DNA from: CAZMVU01 sp964569295
GTDB taxonomy: Bacteria; Hydrogenedentota; Hydrogenedentia; Hydrogenedentales; JAGMZX01
Assembly (NCBI GenBank): GCA_964569295.1
Contig: CAZMVU010000077.1
Location: 1 to 20,854, forward strand
Length of the DNA: 20,854 nt
Reading direction: 5' to 3'
The position numbers and the translations under genes were made by a program. Below the pieces are notes generated by a model. That model made no database searches. It saw nothing but the letters and a program-made list of their open reading frames with translations, and was not told the DNA's origin. Each line of letters begins with the position of its first letter. The stretch's first letter is position 1. Below, piece by piece: positions 1-8,276 of this stretch.

Positions 1-293
1 ACAACCGGGGAACACGCCTTTCGATCCTTGGGTTGCGGGCAACGCCCGCGTTAGTCTTCTTCCGTCTCAGGGGTATCCGCCTTCACGCAGACGTTTTCCC
101 CTCCGCGAAGCGCTACGGAGGACAAGCCAGCGGGACACGCGGGGACTCGCTCGCTTGTGTCAGTCCCGTTTGGCTTACCTGTACTTGCCGCCGAAGAAGC
201 CAGAGCATCTGTGATAGAGTCACAGTACCCCTGCTATGCGCCTGCGCTGCGCTCCAGCACAGCACGCCGCGTGTTTTGCCCGCCGCCGTGCTT
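1..293. other. Hairpin-rich intergenic region at the left edge
   Basis: I see no credible gene here. The readable frames are unsupported and overlap structured DNA. Visible structures are a 6-bp stem GCGGGC/GCCCGC with a 3-nt loop (35-49), CCTCCG/CGGAGG arms around a 10-nt loop (100-121), a GGGAC...GTCCC repeat (131-168) and a CTGTGA/TCACAG stem with a 5-nt loop (209-225). The region lies downstream of the minus-strand gene that ends at 294, so some stems could help end its transcript. None has a clear U-run. Confidence 0.5.
131..168. repeat. REP-like palindromic repeat, short or divergent copy
   Basis: The outer arms CGGGAC and GTCCCG surround an inner GGGACTCGCT block. The same inner block occurs in the better-preserved element at 13823-13879. 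I read it as a shortened or diverged member of the same family. Confidence 0.4.
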
Positions 294-2615
294 CTACTCG
301 GGCAGATCGAGAATCCCCTTCGGGCGCGCGGGGCCGGGATAAGGCTGGGCGCCTTCGAAATTCGCGGGGTCGAGGTCCACGGTGAGGAGGCCGGCATCGT
401 CCGTCTCTGGCTCGGTGATGAAGCCGTAGTAACGGCCCATCCAATAGTCTTCGAGCCAGCCGACGGCGGGGGTGATGCCACGGCCGCCGCTGCCGCCGTT
501 GTACTGGATGGCGCTGCGACTGCCCCACATGGCGGTTGTTTCCCGCGGCGAGAGGCCTTGCGTGCCGCCCCCATAGGGCACATAGCCCGGTTCAGGGTGT
601 TTCAAGTCGTCACGGTGGATGTTTCGGTAGTCATGATTTACGGTGTCGAGGTTCCAGTCACGTAAGTGCTGGACGGCCTGTGGGACTTCGCAGTCGTTGC
701 CCGTGAGTGCGCCATAAATGAAGTTGAAGAACGGCACCTTCTGCATGCGCAGCACTTCCCAATGCCGCCCGAGGCTGCGCAGGTAGATACCGCGCAAGTC
801 GGGATCATCGGTGTAGCGCAGCATGGGGTGCAACGTGCGGAAAGCCAACTCGTTGTCCCACGGCACGACGGATTCCGGGGGGAAGGTATGCTTCTGGCGA
901 ACCGTGAACCGGTGGTAGTCCCATTCCATCAACTGGTCCAGCGCGTCCATATAGCGTTCGTTGCCGGTGAGGCCATAGGCGGTCCACACATAGCCTTGCG
1001 CTTCCATGCCGTTGAGGCCGCGCGCCTCGATGCCATAGGGCCGCAACAGGTACTCGGGGTCCCATCGTCCCCAGCGCGTTGGGGTGCCGTCCATGTCGCG
1101 CAGGACCCAGCCATTCTCGATGATGTGGTCCGTAATTCGCGTGAGATGCTGCTTTGCCCGCGTCTTTTCCTCACCCTTGGCGATGAGATCGTGAAACAGC
1201 GACACCCCGTAGTAGTGGGCGTTGACTTCATCGCTCGATGTATCGCCCTTCCACCACCATTGGCCGTCCTCCGTCTCGTACCACTTGGCGGGAAGGCCGC
1301 CACTACCGCCCGTTGCACGCTGTCCCAGGTCGCCTTCCTCGCTCCAGATAGCGCGGGCGAAAAAACCGTCCTTCGGCGTAATATCCTCGAGCCAGACCAT
1401 GGCGGTAAACGCATCGAGGGCTTTGGCATAATCATCGGGATCGCCCGTCACAGCGTACTTGAAGGTCATCGCGGCCAGGTAATGCGCTGTATGGCTGCCA
1501 TCGTTATCGCTTATTTCGCGAATCCACTGGTCGTGCTGGTTGCTCCACCACAGTTTGTGGGTGAATCCCATGCGCAAGTGGCCGCGCAGATCGAGTTGCT
1601 GTTCATAGTGGTCGGCCTTCTTGCGCAGTGTATACGGTTCATAACGGATGGTGCCCAGCCCGGCGTCTGTGGCGATATAGACCGTGTCCGCGCCGGCGGC
1701 GATAGCGTTCACGCCGTCGCCCGGCAGCCAGTGGTTGGCGCCGAAGTAATGCCAGTCGCCATCGCGCGTGCGGCGGCATGCCCCGGTGGTCGTGCCGACC
1801 CACAACTCACCATCGAACCCGGGCGCCACGCAGGTGGTGTCTTCCGAAGGCAGGCCCTCCTTCCCCGTGAGCGTGGTCATTGCCATGCCGCGTAAAACCG
1901 CGACGCCCTGATCGGTGCTGAAGTAGAGCCGGCTGCCCAGGGCGAGCATGTCGAAAATGCGGTCCGAGGGAAATGCGCCCCAGTCGATGGCGTACTCATC
2001 AAACAGCACGCCCTCGAGCAGGGCGATATCGCGTGGCCCCAGGATGTAGAGCGTCTCGTGATACGACGCAATCTGCCGGATTGGTCCGAGTCGAATTGGG
2101 TTGGGCAGCACCTGCGTGCCGTCTTCCATAATGTGGGTGGTGTCCTTGGTCCGCCAGCCATCTTCCGGCTCGATGTCTGTAAACGTGGCGCCGTCATAGC
2201 GGTAGATGCGTTCCCGGGTCGCCATGTGCACCTCGCCTTGGTGCAGGCATAAGTCCACCGCTGGCAACTCGGACACGTGGTTCCAGGCCGTGCCATCCCA
2301 TGTGTAAACACCGCCTTCCGCTGCGGTCCACAGGTTGCCGTCGATCGTTTTCAGGCGCGTGATGCCCTCAGGGGCGCCCTCTGCCGGTACAAGGCCGCCG
2401 CCTTGCAACGCATACAGCGCTCCGTTCATCACGGCGAAAAGCGAATCGCCGCGCACGGCCACCGCTGTCACCGGCGCATCGGTGGGCACCTTTTCCCCCA
2501 CCTCCTGCAAGTAGACCGTATCCGCCACCGGCTGCCACAGGGGCTCGGCGGCCAGTGCGGTCAACATGGTTAGCATCAGTACCCAAAAAAACGAAGCGCG
2601 GTGCAGCCATGCCAT
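294..2615 (-). CDS. Secreted beta-propeller plus helical-toroid protein
   Basis: A 773-residue exported protein of unassigned activity. The ATG at 2615 was chosen because GGAGGT lies 8 nt upstream and a Sec signal peptide follows, with likely cleavage after ALA near residue 22; the frame is open 21 codons further upstream but without such support. Residues about 30-325 form repeated short strands with two-component-regulator-type propeller motifs, such as LPSED...GELWVGTTTG near residues 255-278. Residues about 335-725 look helical and rich in aromatic residues, with a SDNDGSHTAHYLAAMTF stretch that suggests an alpha/alpha toroid like those of polysaccharide-active enzymes and epimerases. A catalytic role in glycan breakdown is inferred; I cannot name a CAZy family or the catalytic acids. 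It lies 167 bp downstream of the aldolase gene on the same strand and could be co-transcribed with it or use its own promoter. Confidence 0.85.
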   Translation of the reverse strand: MAWLHRASFFWVLMLTMLTALAAEPLWQPVADTVYLQEVGEKVPTDAPVTAVAVRGDSLFAVMNGALYALQGGGLVPAEGAPEGITRLKTIDGNLWTAAEGGVYTWDGTAWNHVSELPAVDLCLHQGEVHMATRERIYRYDGATFTDIEPEDGWRTKDTTHIMEDGTQVLPNPIRLGPIRQIASYHETLYILGPRDIALLEGVLFDEYAIDWGAFPSDRIFDMLALGSRLYFSTDQGVAVLRGMAMTTLTGKEGLPSEDTTCVAPGFDGELWVGTTTGACRRTRDGDWHYFGANHWLPGDGVNAIAAGADTVYIATDAGLGTIRYEPYTLRKKADHYEQQLDLRGHLRMGFTHKLWWSNQHDQWIREISDNDGSHTAHYLAAMTFKYAVTGDPDDYAKALDAFTAMVWLEDITPKDGFFARAIWSEEGDLGQRATGGSGGLPAKWYETEDGQWWWKGDTSSDEVNAHYYGVSLFHDLIAKGEEKTRAKQHLTRITDHIIENGWVLRDMDGTPTRWGRWDPEYLLRPYGIEARGLNGMEAQGYVWTAYGLTGNERYMDALDQLMEWDYHRFTVRQKHTFPPESVVPWDNELAFRTLHPMLRYTDDPDLRGIYLRSLGRHWEVLRMQKVPFFNFIYGALTGNDCEVPQAVQHLRDWNLDTVNHDYRNIHRDDLKHPEPGYVPYGGGTQGLSPRETTAMWGSRSAIQYNGGSGGRGITPAVGWLEDYWMGRYYGFITEPETDDAGLLTVDLDPANFEGAQPYPGPARPKGILDLPE

Positions 2616-2658
2616 AGGATAAACCTCCGAAGTTACGGCACTACTCATTGCGCCCCAG

Positions 2659-2667
2659 AGCATACCA
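2659..2667 (-). promoter_or_regulatory. Possible extended -10 for the propeller/toroid gene
   Basis: On the minus strand this reads TGGTATGCT, an extended -10 (TGn plus a TATAAT-like hexamer), about 44 nt before the ATG at 2615. No convincing -35 box is seen, which extended -10 promoters can tolerate. This is a weak call from sequence alone. Confidence 0.25.
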
Positions 2668-2782
2668 CGCGAATGCACCGCGCGCTAGCACCGATGCGCC
2701 CGGCCCGGGGTAGGTGGGGGTTCCATTGGAATCGCGAGCGCATTTCGACGTGCTGCCGTGCTTCCTACATGATCGGGAAGTC

Positions 2783-3571
2783 TCAAAACTCCGCATCGAA
2801 GCGCAACCCCGCCTTTTCGTAGCCGCCGCGCATGTCCTTGAAATAGGCGCTCAGCGCGAGGACGTCCGCGCCGCCGGCGAGGAAGCGCGCGCCCTGTTCG
2901 ATGCGGCGGGTGGCGTCGTCCGGGCCGCAAGGCAGGCCCCAATTCCGGTTGTACTTCGCGGCGCACTCGGCCAGCTTGTCGATGGCGCCCTGCACGAGCG
3001 GGTGGTTGACCTCGCCCGTCACGCCGTAGCTGTGCGAGAGGTCGCCCGGCCCCAGAAAGAATACGTCGACGCCGTCCACCGCGAGTATTTCATCCATGCG
3101 GTCCACGGCCTCCTTGTCCTCGATCTGCGCGATGACGAAGCGTTGTTCGTTCGAGAACCGTGTGTACTCGGTGGGCGGCAGCATGCAGTAGGCGCCGTCG
3201 GCGTTGCCGCCGTCCATGGCGCGGCGGCCGATGGGCTGGAAGCGTGTGGCCTGCACGATGTCCGCCGCTTCCTCCGCCGACATACAGTGCGGCACCATGA
3301 TGCCCGTGGCGCCAACCTCGAAAGGGCGGATGAAGTCGGAGTAGCTGCCCTTGGCCACGCGGACCATGGCGTCCATGCCGGTCATGGCAGCGGCGCGCAC
3401 CTGGTTGGCCACGGTCTCGAAGGTAATCGCGCCATGCTCCATACACAGCCACACGCAATGCACGCCGAGGCGCCCCATAATCTCGACCACGCACGGGTCG
3501 CTCAGGTTCGTTTTCGCGCACCAGACGGCCTCGCCGGCGCGCAGTTTCTGGAGGGTAACGCTCTCGTGCAT
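2783..3571 (-). CDS. HpcH/HpaI-family aldolase (class II, pyruvate-forming)
   Basis: A 262-residue cytoplasmic enzyme expected to cleave a 2-keto-3-deoxy (or 4-hydroxy-2-oxo) acid to pyruvate and an aldehyde with a divalent metal. Key family residues are in place: the catalytic His in CMEHG (H46), the substrate Arg in VRVAKG (R71), and the metal ligands Glu in QIED (E151) and Asp in GPGDLS (D177). These sit almost at the numbering of E. coli HpaI (His45, Arg70, Glu149, Asp175). The ATG at 3571 follows GAGGAG at good spacing; an upstream in-frame ATG at 3607 lacks support. The gene is divergent from the aminotransferase operon, about 88 bp apart, which suggests shared control. Substrate is unknown: 2-keto-3-deoxy sugar acids (YfaU/GarL-like) are as likely as aromatic-pathway acids. 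Confidence 0.92.
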   Translation of the reverse strand: MHESVTLQKLRAGEAVWCAKTNLSDPCVVEIMGRLGVHCVWLCMEHGAITFETVANQVRAAAMTGMDAMVRVAKGSYSDFIRPFEVGATGIMVPHCMSAEEAADIVQATRFQPIGRRAMDGGNADGAYCMLPPTEYTRFSNEQRFVIAQIEDKEAVDRMDEILAVDGVDVFFLGPGDLSHSYGVTGEVNHPLVQGAIDKLAECAAKYNRNWGLPCGPDDATRRIEQGARFLAGGADVLALSAYFKDMRGGYEKAGLRFDAEF

Positions 3572-3605
3572 CGGGGTACTCCTCAGGGTTGGTTGGATTG
3601 TCTCC

Positions 3606-3635
3606 ATTAGACGGCCTGCGCTACGATGCGATCAA
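3606..3635 (-). promoter_or_regulatory. Probable sigma70 promoter of the aldolase gene
   Basis: The minus strand reads TTGATC, an 18-bp spacer, then TCTAAT (5 of 6 to the -10 consensus). It lies about 35 nt before the aldolase ATG at 3571. The -35 falls inside the longest possible aminotransferase frame, which argues for the later aminotransferase start at 3659. Confidence 0.4.
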
Positions 3636-3658
3636 GTTCACTGGAGCGCAAGGGCCGC

Positions 3659-4987
3659 ATGGACTCGGACACCACATCAGAAACCAAGGCACTTTATGCC
3701 TACGCCAAGACGCGCATCCCCGGCGGCACGCAGCTACTGAGCAAGCGCCCGGAGCAGTTCGCCCCGGAATGCTGGCCGGCCTACTTCCGCGAAGCAAGGG
3801 GCTGCGAGGTGTGGGACCTCGATGGCCGGCACTACTATGACTTCGCGCACAACGGCGTTGGGGCGTGTCTGCTCGGCTACGCGCACCCGGAAGTCACCCG
3901 CACTGTGCAGGAGGCCGTTGCACGTGGCAGCATGTGCTCGCTGAATCCGCCGGAAGAAGTGGCCCTGGCCGACCGTTTATGCGGGATACATCCCTGGGCC
4001 GGCCAGGTGCGGTTCACGCGCGGCGGCGGCGAGGCGTGCGCGGTGGCGATGCGCATCGCTCGGGCAACCACGGGCCGCGATCTCGTGGCGGTGTGCGGCT
4101 ACCACGGCTGGCACGACGGGTACCTCGCCGCCAATCTCGGGGATAGCGGCGCCCTGCGGGGCCACCTCCTGCCGGGGCTCGAACCGGCGGGCGTGCCCGC
4201 GGCCTTGCGCGGTACCACCCGGGCCTTCGCCTACGGCGACACGGCGCAGTTCGACCATATCATCGACAACCACGGCGATCGCCTTGCCGTGGTAATCATG
4301 GAGCCTTGCCGCTACCACGATCCGGCATCCGGCTTCCTCGAACACATCCGGGAGCGGACACACGCGGCCGGCGCCCTGCTTGTTTTCGACGAGATAACCA
4401 TTGGCTGGCGGCGCTGCCTGGGCGGGGCGCACCTGCGGCTCGGCGTTACCCCGGACATGGCGGTCTTCGCGAAGGCACTGGGGAACGGCCATCCCATCAG
4501 CGCGGTCATCGGGACCACGGGCGCCCTGGACGGTGCACACACCTCATTCATCAGCAGCACAAGTTGGACGGAAAGCGTGGGGCCGGTGGCGGCACTGGCA
4601 ACACTGGATGTGATGGAAAAAGCGCGGCCGTGGGAACACGTGGACCGCATCGGTGCGCAAGTACAACACCTCTGGCGCGAGGCCGGTAGCCGGCATGGGC
4701 TCCCGGTCGATGTGCCTGCGTCCTATCCGTGCCTGGCGCATTTCCGGTTCGAGCATCCGCAAGGGAATGCATTGCGCACATTGTTCACGCAGCGTATGCT
4801 GCACCGCGGTTTCCTGGCGGCCACGGCGTTCTACCCCACGCTCGCACACACCGACGAGATTGTTGCGCACTATGCCGAGGCGGTGGGTGCTGTGTTCGCG
4901 GAAATGGCGCAGGTGATCGCACAAGACCGCATCGAGGAATCTTTGGAAGGCCCGCCAGCCCATGAGGGTTTCCGCCGGTTGTTGTAA
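3659..4987 (+). CDS. Class III aminotransferase, glutamate-1-semialdehyde mutase-like
   Basis: A 442-residue PLP enzyme of fold type I. Visible are the phosphate-binding RFTRGGGEACAVAMRIAR block (about 118-135), YHGWHD (148-153), the cofactor Asp in LVFDEI (D244) and the PLP lysine in FAKALGNG (K272). It is unlikely to be the heme-pathway HemL, because it sits among sugar-metabolism genes and carries the FISSTSWTESVGP motif. From memory, that motif is typical of GSA-like aminotransferases in surface-glycan clusters. It would add or remove an amino group on a keto-sugar or keto-acid. The start is uncertain: the ATG at 3659 has only a weak AAGGG or a distant GGAG, and an in-frame ATG at 3626 has none and overlaps the presumed divergent promoter. 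It is first of a plus-strand operon, 15 bp before the SDR gene. Confidence 0.88.
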   Translation: MDSDTTSETKALYAYAKTRIPGGTQLLSKRPEQFAPECWPAYFREARGCEVWDLDGRHYYDFAHNGVGACLLGYAHPEVTRTVQEAVARGSMCSLNPPEEVALADRLCGIHPWAGQVRFTRGGGEACAVAMRIARATTGRDLVAVCGYHGWHDGYLAANLGDSGALRGHLLPGLEPAGVPAALRGTTRAFAYGDTAQFDHIIDNHGDRLAVVIMEPCRYHDPASGFLEHIRERTHAAGALLVFDEITIGWRRCLGGAHLRLGVTPDMAVFAKALGNGHPISAVIGTTGALDGAHTSFISSTSWTESVGPVAALATLDVMEKARPWEHVDRIGAQVQHLWREAGSRHGLPVDVPASYPCLAHFRFEHPQGNALRTLFTQRMLHRGFLAATAFYPTLAHTDEIVAHYAEAVGAVFAEMAQVIAQDRIEESLEGPPAHEGFRRLL

Positions 4988-5002
4988 TTGGGGAGGTACA
5001 GC

Positions 5003-5788
5003 ATGGGTGTATTGGAGACATTCTCACTCGCAGACAAGACCGCCGTGGTCACGGGCGGCGCGGGGCTCTATGGCCGGCAGATTGTGCGTGCCATGGCCGA
5101 GGCCGGCGCGGAGACCGTCGTCGCATCGCGAAATCGCGCCAGCCTCGAAGTGCTGGCCGCGGCGTTTCAGGAGGAAGGGCTGGCCGTGCACGCGGAGACC
5201 TATGACCAGGGCGACGAAGCCTCGGTGCATGCCCTGCGCGATGCGGTGCTGGCGCGCTTCGGCAAAGTGGATGTGCTGGTGAACAATGCGGTTATCCGGC
5301 CCATGAAGGATGGTATGGAGAGCGATGCCGCCACGTTTGCCGAAAGCATGCGGGTGAACGCCACCGGGCTCTTCACAGTAACCCGCGCCTTCGGCGACGC
5401 CATGGCGGAGCAGAGCGGCGGGGCCATTGTGAATGTCGGGTCCATCCAGGGCATGGTCGCGCCGGACCCCACCATCTACCGCGGCACGGAGATGCACGGC
5501 TGGGCGCCGGACTACTTCTTTCACAAGGGTGGCCTGATCAACTTTACGCGCTTCGTTGCGAGTTACTACGGTGCGCGCGGCGTGCGGTGCAACTGCGTGT
5601 CGCCGGGCGGCCTGCGCACGGAGAACCACCCCGAGACCTTCGTGCGGCAATACAGCGACCGCACATTTCTCGGCCGCCTCGCGAACGACACGGACCTCAT
5701 GGGTGCGGTGGTGTTTCTCGCGAGCAACGCCGCCGCCTATGTGACCGGGATCAACCTGCCGGTGGACGGAGGCTATACGGCCAAGTAA
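5003..5788 (+). CDS. Short-chain dehydrogenase/reductase (SDR)
   Basis: A 261-residue classical SDR, a NAD(P)-dependent oxidoreductase expected to act on a sugar or sugar-acid hydroxyl/keto group. The nucleotide-binding TGGAGLYG is at 17-24, NNA at 94-96, and the catalytic Asn-Ser-Tyr-Lys set is N119, S147, Y171 and K175 (YFFHK). The 23-residue gap between Ser and Tyr is longer than in typical SDRs and contains PTIYRGTEMHG. I associate this extra loop with PtmA/gluconate-5-dehydrogenase-like SDRs of glycan clusters. The ATG at 5003 follows GGAGG closely; an in-frame TTG at 4988 is less likely. It is 15 bp behind the aminotransferase gene and 79 bp before the symporter gene. Confidence 0.92.
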   Translation: MGVLETFSLADKTAVVTGGAGLYGRQIVRAMAEAGAETVVASRNRASLEVLAAAFQEEGLAVHAETYDQGDEASVHALRDAVLARFGKVDVLVNNAVIRPMKDGMESDAATFAESMRVNATGLFTVTRAFGDAMAEQSGGAIVNVGSIQGMVAPDPTIYRGTEMHGWAPDYFFHKGGLINFTRFVASYYGARGVRCNCVSPGGLRTENHPETFVRQYSDRTFLGRLANDTDLMGAVVFLASNAAAYVTGINLPVDGGYTAK

Positions 5789-5867
5789 AATGGGCCGCCG
5801 ATGCGAGAGGGACTGCAACGCGCCGCTTGCAAAATCTGGGTGTTTGGCCGAACTCCGAGGGGAAGTG

Positions 5868-8276
5868 ATGACGACACGCTATCGCCGTATTGCTCTGTGT
5901 TTGTGCCTGGCGGGACTGGCGCTCGGGGCCGGCTGCGCGCCGAACCCTGCCGCGCTGGACGAAGAACTGCGCAACGACGCCGTTGACACACTGCGCGCCG
6001 CGCTCGATGACGCGGAACGCTGGCAAAAGGTTCATGCCGCCGAGGCCCTTCTGAAACTGAGCTATCCCGACGGTGTGCTGGAAACATTTGAAGCGGAACT
6101 GGAAGCGCACGCAGCAGAACCGGAATACCGCGTCGGCATCTGGCGGGTGTTGGCCCAGGCAGAACTCACCGAAGTGGCGCGCAACGAATGGGCCGACAAG
6201 ATACGCGCGGTGTGGCTCGACCCGAATGCCTCCGACCGGCTTCACGCCATCGAGTCGCTGGCGAAGCTGGGCCGCCCGCTGGACGAAGCGGCCGTGGCCA
6301 AGGCAGAACCGGCTGCGGCATCGGGACAGGGCCCCATGGCCGCCTATGCGCTGTGGGCCTTGGCAAACACTGGCAAGCGGGATGCCGGCCAGGCACTCGC
6401 CGCTCTTCTCGGCGAGGAAGACCCGGCAACCCGCAGCGCAGCAGCCTATGCCTTGCGCCATCTACCCGTTGTGCCGCCACCGGTCGCGGCGCAAATGAGC
6501 CAAGCCGCCGAGGCGGAACCATCGGACTCGCCCGCCCATATCTATCTGGTGAGTGCGGCGTGGTGTTTGGCCGAAGAAGGCGCGTCGAATCTGAAAGGCA
6601 CACTCCGCGAATACGCCACCACGGGCACAACCTCCCAGCGCTACGAAGCCTTGAACGCCTTTGCGAAAACGGGCGGCATGGCCGATGTGCCGTGGCTCAC
6701 CGGGATGCTCGAAGCACCCGAGGCGGATGTGCGTATCGGGTCGGCCAGCGCCATCCTCCGCATCGGGCGGCGTGTGCCCAAGCGCATGGCCGTGCTCGAC
6801 TGGGTAGTCATCGCGGCCTACATGGCCGCGATGGTGGGCGTCGGCTGGTACTACGCGCGGCGCATCACCACACGCGATGACTATTTGCTCGGCGGGCGCA
6901 CCATGCGCCCCTTCGCCGTGGGTCTCTCCATGTTCGCCTCGCTCCTGAGTACCATCACCTACCTTTCCGTGCCCGGCGAAATGATCAAGCACGGCCCCAT
7001 GATTGTCGGCAAGTACGTGGTGTACCCGCTGCTCTTCGTGGCCATTGGCTGGCTCATTATCCCGTTCATCATGCGCCTCAAGATAACCAGCGCCTACGAA
7101 ATCCTCGAGCAGCGGCTCGGGCTGAGCGTGCGCATGCTCGGCTCGTTCTTCTTTCTCGCGCTGCGCCTGATGTGGATGGCGGTCATCATCTATGCCACGA
7201 GCAGCGCGGTCCTCGTGCCCATGCTTGGCTGGCCGCAGACAGCGACGCCGGTGGTCTGCGCGGTGCTCGGGCTCGTCACCGTGGTCTACACCTCGATGGG
7301 CGGCATCCGCGCGGTGGTCATGACCGACGTCGTACAGACGCTTATTCTCTTCGGCGGCGCGGGGCTCACCCTCGCCATTATCACCCTCGACCTTGGCGGT
7401 GTGGGGGCGTGGTGGCCTACGGAATGGTCGCCCCAATGGGACCCGCTCAAGTTCGGCTACGACCCGAATGCGCGCATAACCGTCATGGGCGCCATGATCG
7501 CCGGGTTCGCGTGGCACTTCTGCACCGCCGGGTCGGACCAGGTCGCCATTCAGCGTTATCTCTCGACCCGCGACGCCAAGTCCGCGCGGCGTGTGGTGGC
7601 GGTGTCGCTCATAACAGATATAACGGTGGGCACCTTTCTGGCCATCCTCGGCCTCGCACTCTTTGCCTACTTCGCGGCGAACCCGCACCTCATGCCCGAC
7701 ACGCACACCATCGGCACGAACGCCGACACACTCTTCCCGCGCTTTATCATCATGAGCCTGCCCATGGGCATTACAGGACTCGTGGTGGCGGGGCTGCTCG
7801 CCGCCGCCATGTCGAGCCTGTCCTCCGGCGTGAACTCATCGTGCTCGGTGATCTCGGTGGACTTTCTCGACCGGTTTGGCGGAAGTGGTGAGCGGCACAC
7901 AGCAAAATGGAATGTGAACCGCGACAAGTGGGTCTCGGTGGTTGTGGGCGTGGTGGTGGTCCTCATGAGCGCCGGCGTGAATTATGTGGGCGGCAATCTC
8001 CTCGAGGTTACCTTCAAGGTGGTGAACCTGCTCACGGCGCCGCTGTTCGTCCTGTTCTTCATGGCCCTTTTCATTCCCTGGGGTACGGCGCCGGCGAGCT
8101 TTATCGCCGGTGTGGTGAGTGCCGTGGTGGCGATTGGCGTGGGTTACTTCAACTGGTTCGGCCTCAGTTTCATCTGGATCATGCCGTTGTCGCTGCTGGC
8201 CGGCGTGGTTGTCGGCCCGTTGCTGAGCCTGCTACCCATCGGCATGCCGGCCCACAAGAAGAACGGGGAGTCCTGA
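5868..8276 (+). CDS. Lipoprotein HEAT-repeat domain fused to a sodium/solute symporter
   Basis: An 802-residue membrane protein. Residues 1-23 form a lipoprotein-like signal ending LGAGC (C23). Residues about 30-305 are helical HEAT/PBS-type repeats, about six units with cores such as HAAEALLKL, HAIESLAKL and AAYALWALANTG. From about residue 307 a full-length SSS domain of roughly 496 residues follows, with about 13 membrane helices. It has the family motif GGRTM after the first helix and the sodium-site motif MSSLSSGVNSS at 648-658. SSS proteins of the 13-helix type begin outside the cytoplasmic membrane, so the HEAT domain would be extracytoplasmic and lipid-anchored. The ATG at 5868 is preceded by GAGGGGAAG; an in-frame ATG at 5790 would bury the signal. 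It likely imports the substrate of the neighbouring enzymes. The role of the HEAT part is unknown. Confidence 0.93.
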   Translation: MTTRYRRIALCLCLAGLALGAGCAPNPAALDEELRNDAVDTLRAALDDAERWQKVHAAEALLKLSYPDGVLETFEAELEAHAAEPEYRVGIWRVLAQAELTEVARNEWADKIRAVWLDPNASDRLHAIESLAKLGRPLDEAAVAKAEPAAASGQGPMAAYALWALANTGKRDAGQALAALLGEEDPATRSAAAYALRHLPVVPPPVAAQMSQAAEAEPSDSPAHIYLVSAAWCLAEEGASNLKGTLREYATTGTTSQRYEALNAFAKTGGMADVPWLTGMLEAPEADVRIGSASAILRIGRRVPKRMAVLDWVVIAAYMAAMVGVGWYYARRITTRDDYLLGGRTMRPFAVGLSMFASLLSTITYLSVPGEMIKHGPMIVGKYVVYPLLFVAIGWLIIPFIMRLKITSAYEILEQRLGLSVRMLGSFFFLALRLMWMAVIIYATSSAVLVPMLGWPQTATPVVCAVLGLVTVVYTSMGGIRAVVMTDVVQTLILFGGAGLTLAIITLDLGGVGAWWPTEWSPQWDPLKFGYDPNARITVMGAMIAGFAWHFCTAGSDQVAIQRYLSTRDAKSARRVVAVSLITDITVGTFLAILGLALFAYFAANPHLMPDTHTIGTNADTLFPRFIIMSLPMGITGLVVAGLLAAAMSSLSSGVNSSCSVISVDFLDRFGGSGERHTAKWNVNRDKWVSVVVGVVVVLMSAGVNYVGGNLLEVTFKVVNLLTAPLFVLFFMALFIPWGTAPASFIAGVVSAVVAIGVGYFNWFGLSFIWIMPLSLLAGVVVGPLLSLLPIGMPAHKKNGES

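Noticed and set aside
33..665. 210-codon plus-strand frame at the left edge
   Set aside because: Half lies in hairpin-rich intergenic DNA and half is antisense to the propeller/toroid gene.
666..1895. 409-codon plus-strand open frame opposite the propeller/toroid gene
   Set aside because: It mirrors a well-supported minus-strand gene with ribosome site and signal peptide. Composition is typical of antisense frames in GC-rich DNA and no family motif is seen.
6462..7706. 414-codon minus-strand open frame
   Set aside because: Opposite the symporter gene. The charged, His/Glu/Arg-rich translation is the usual mirror image of membrane helices.
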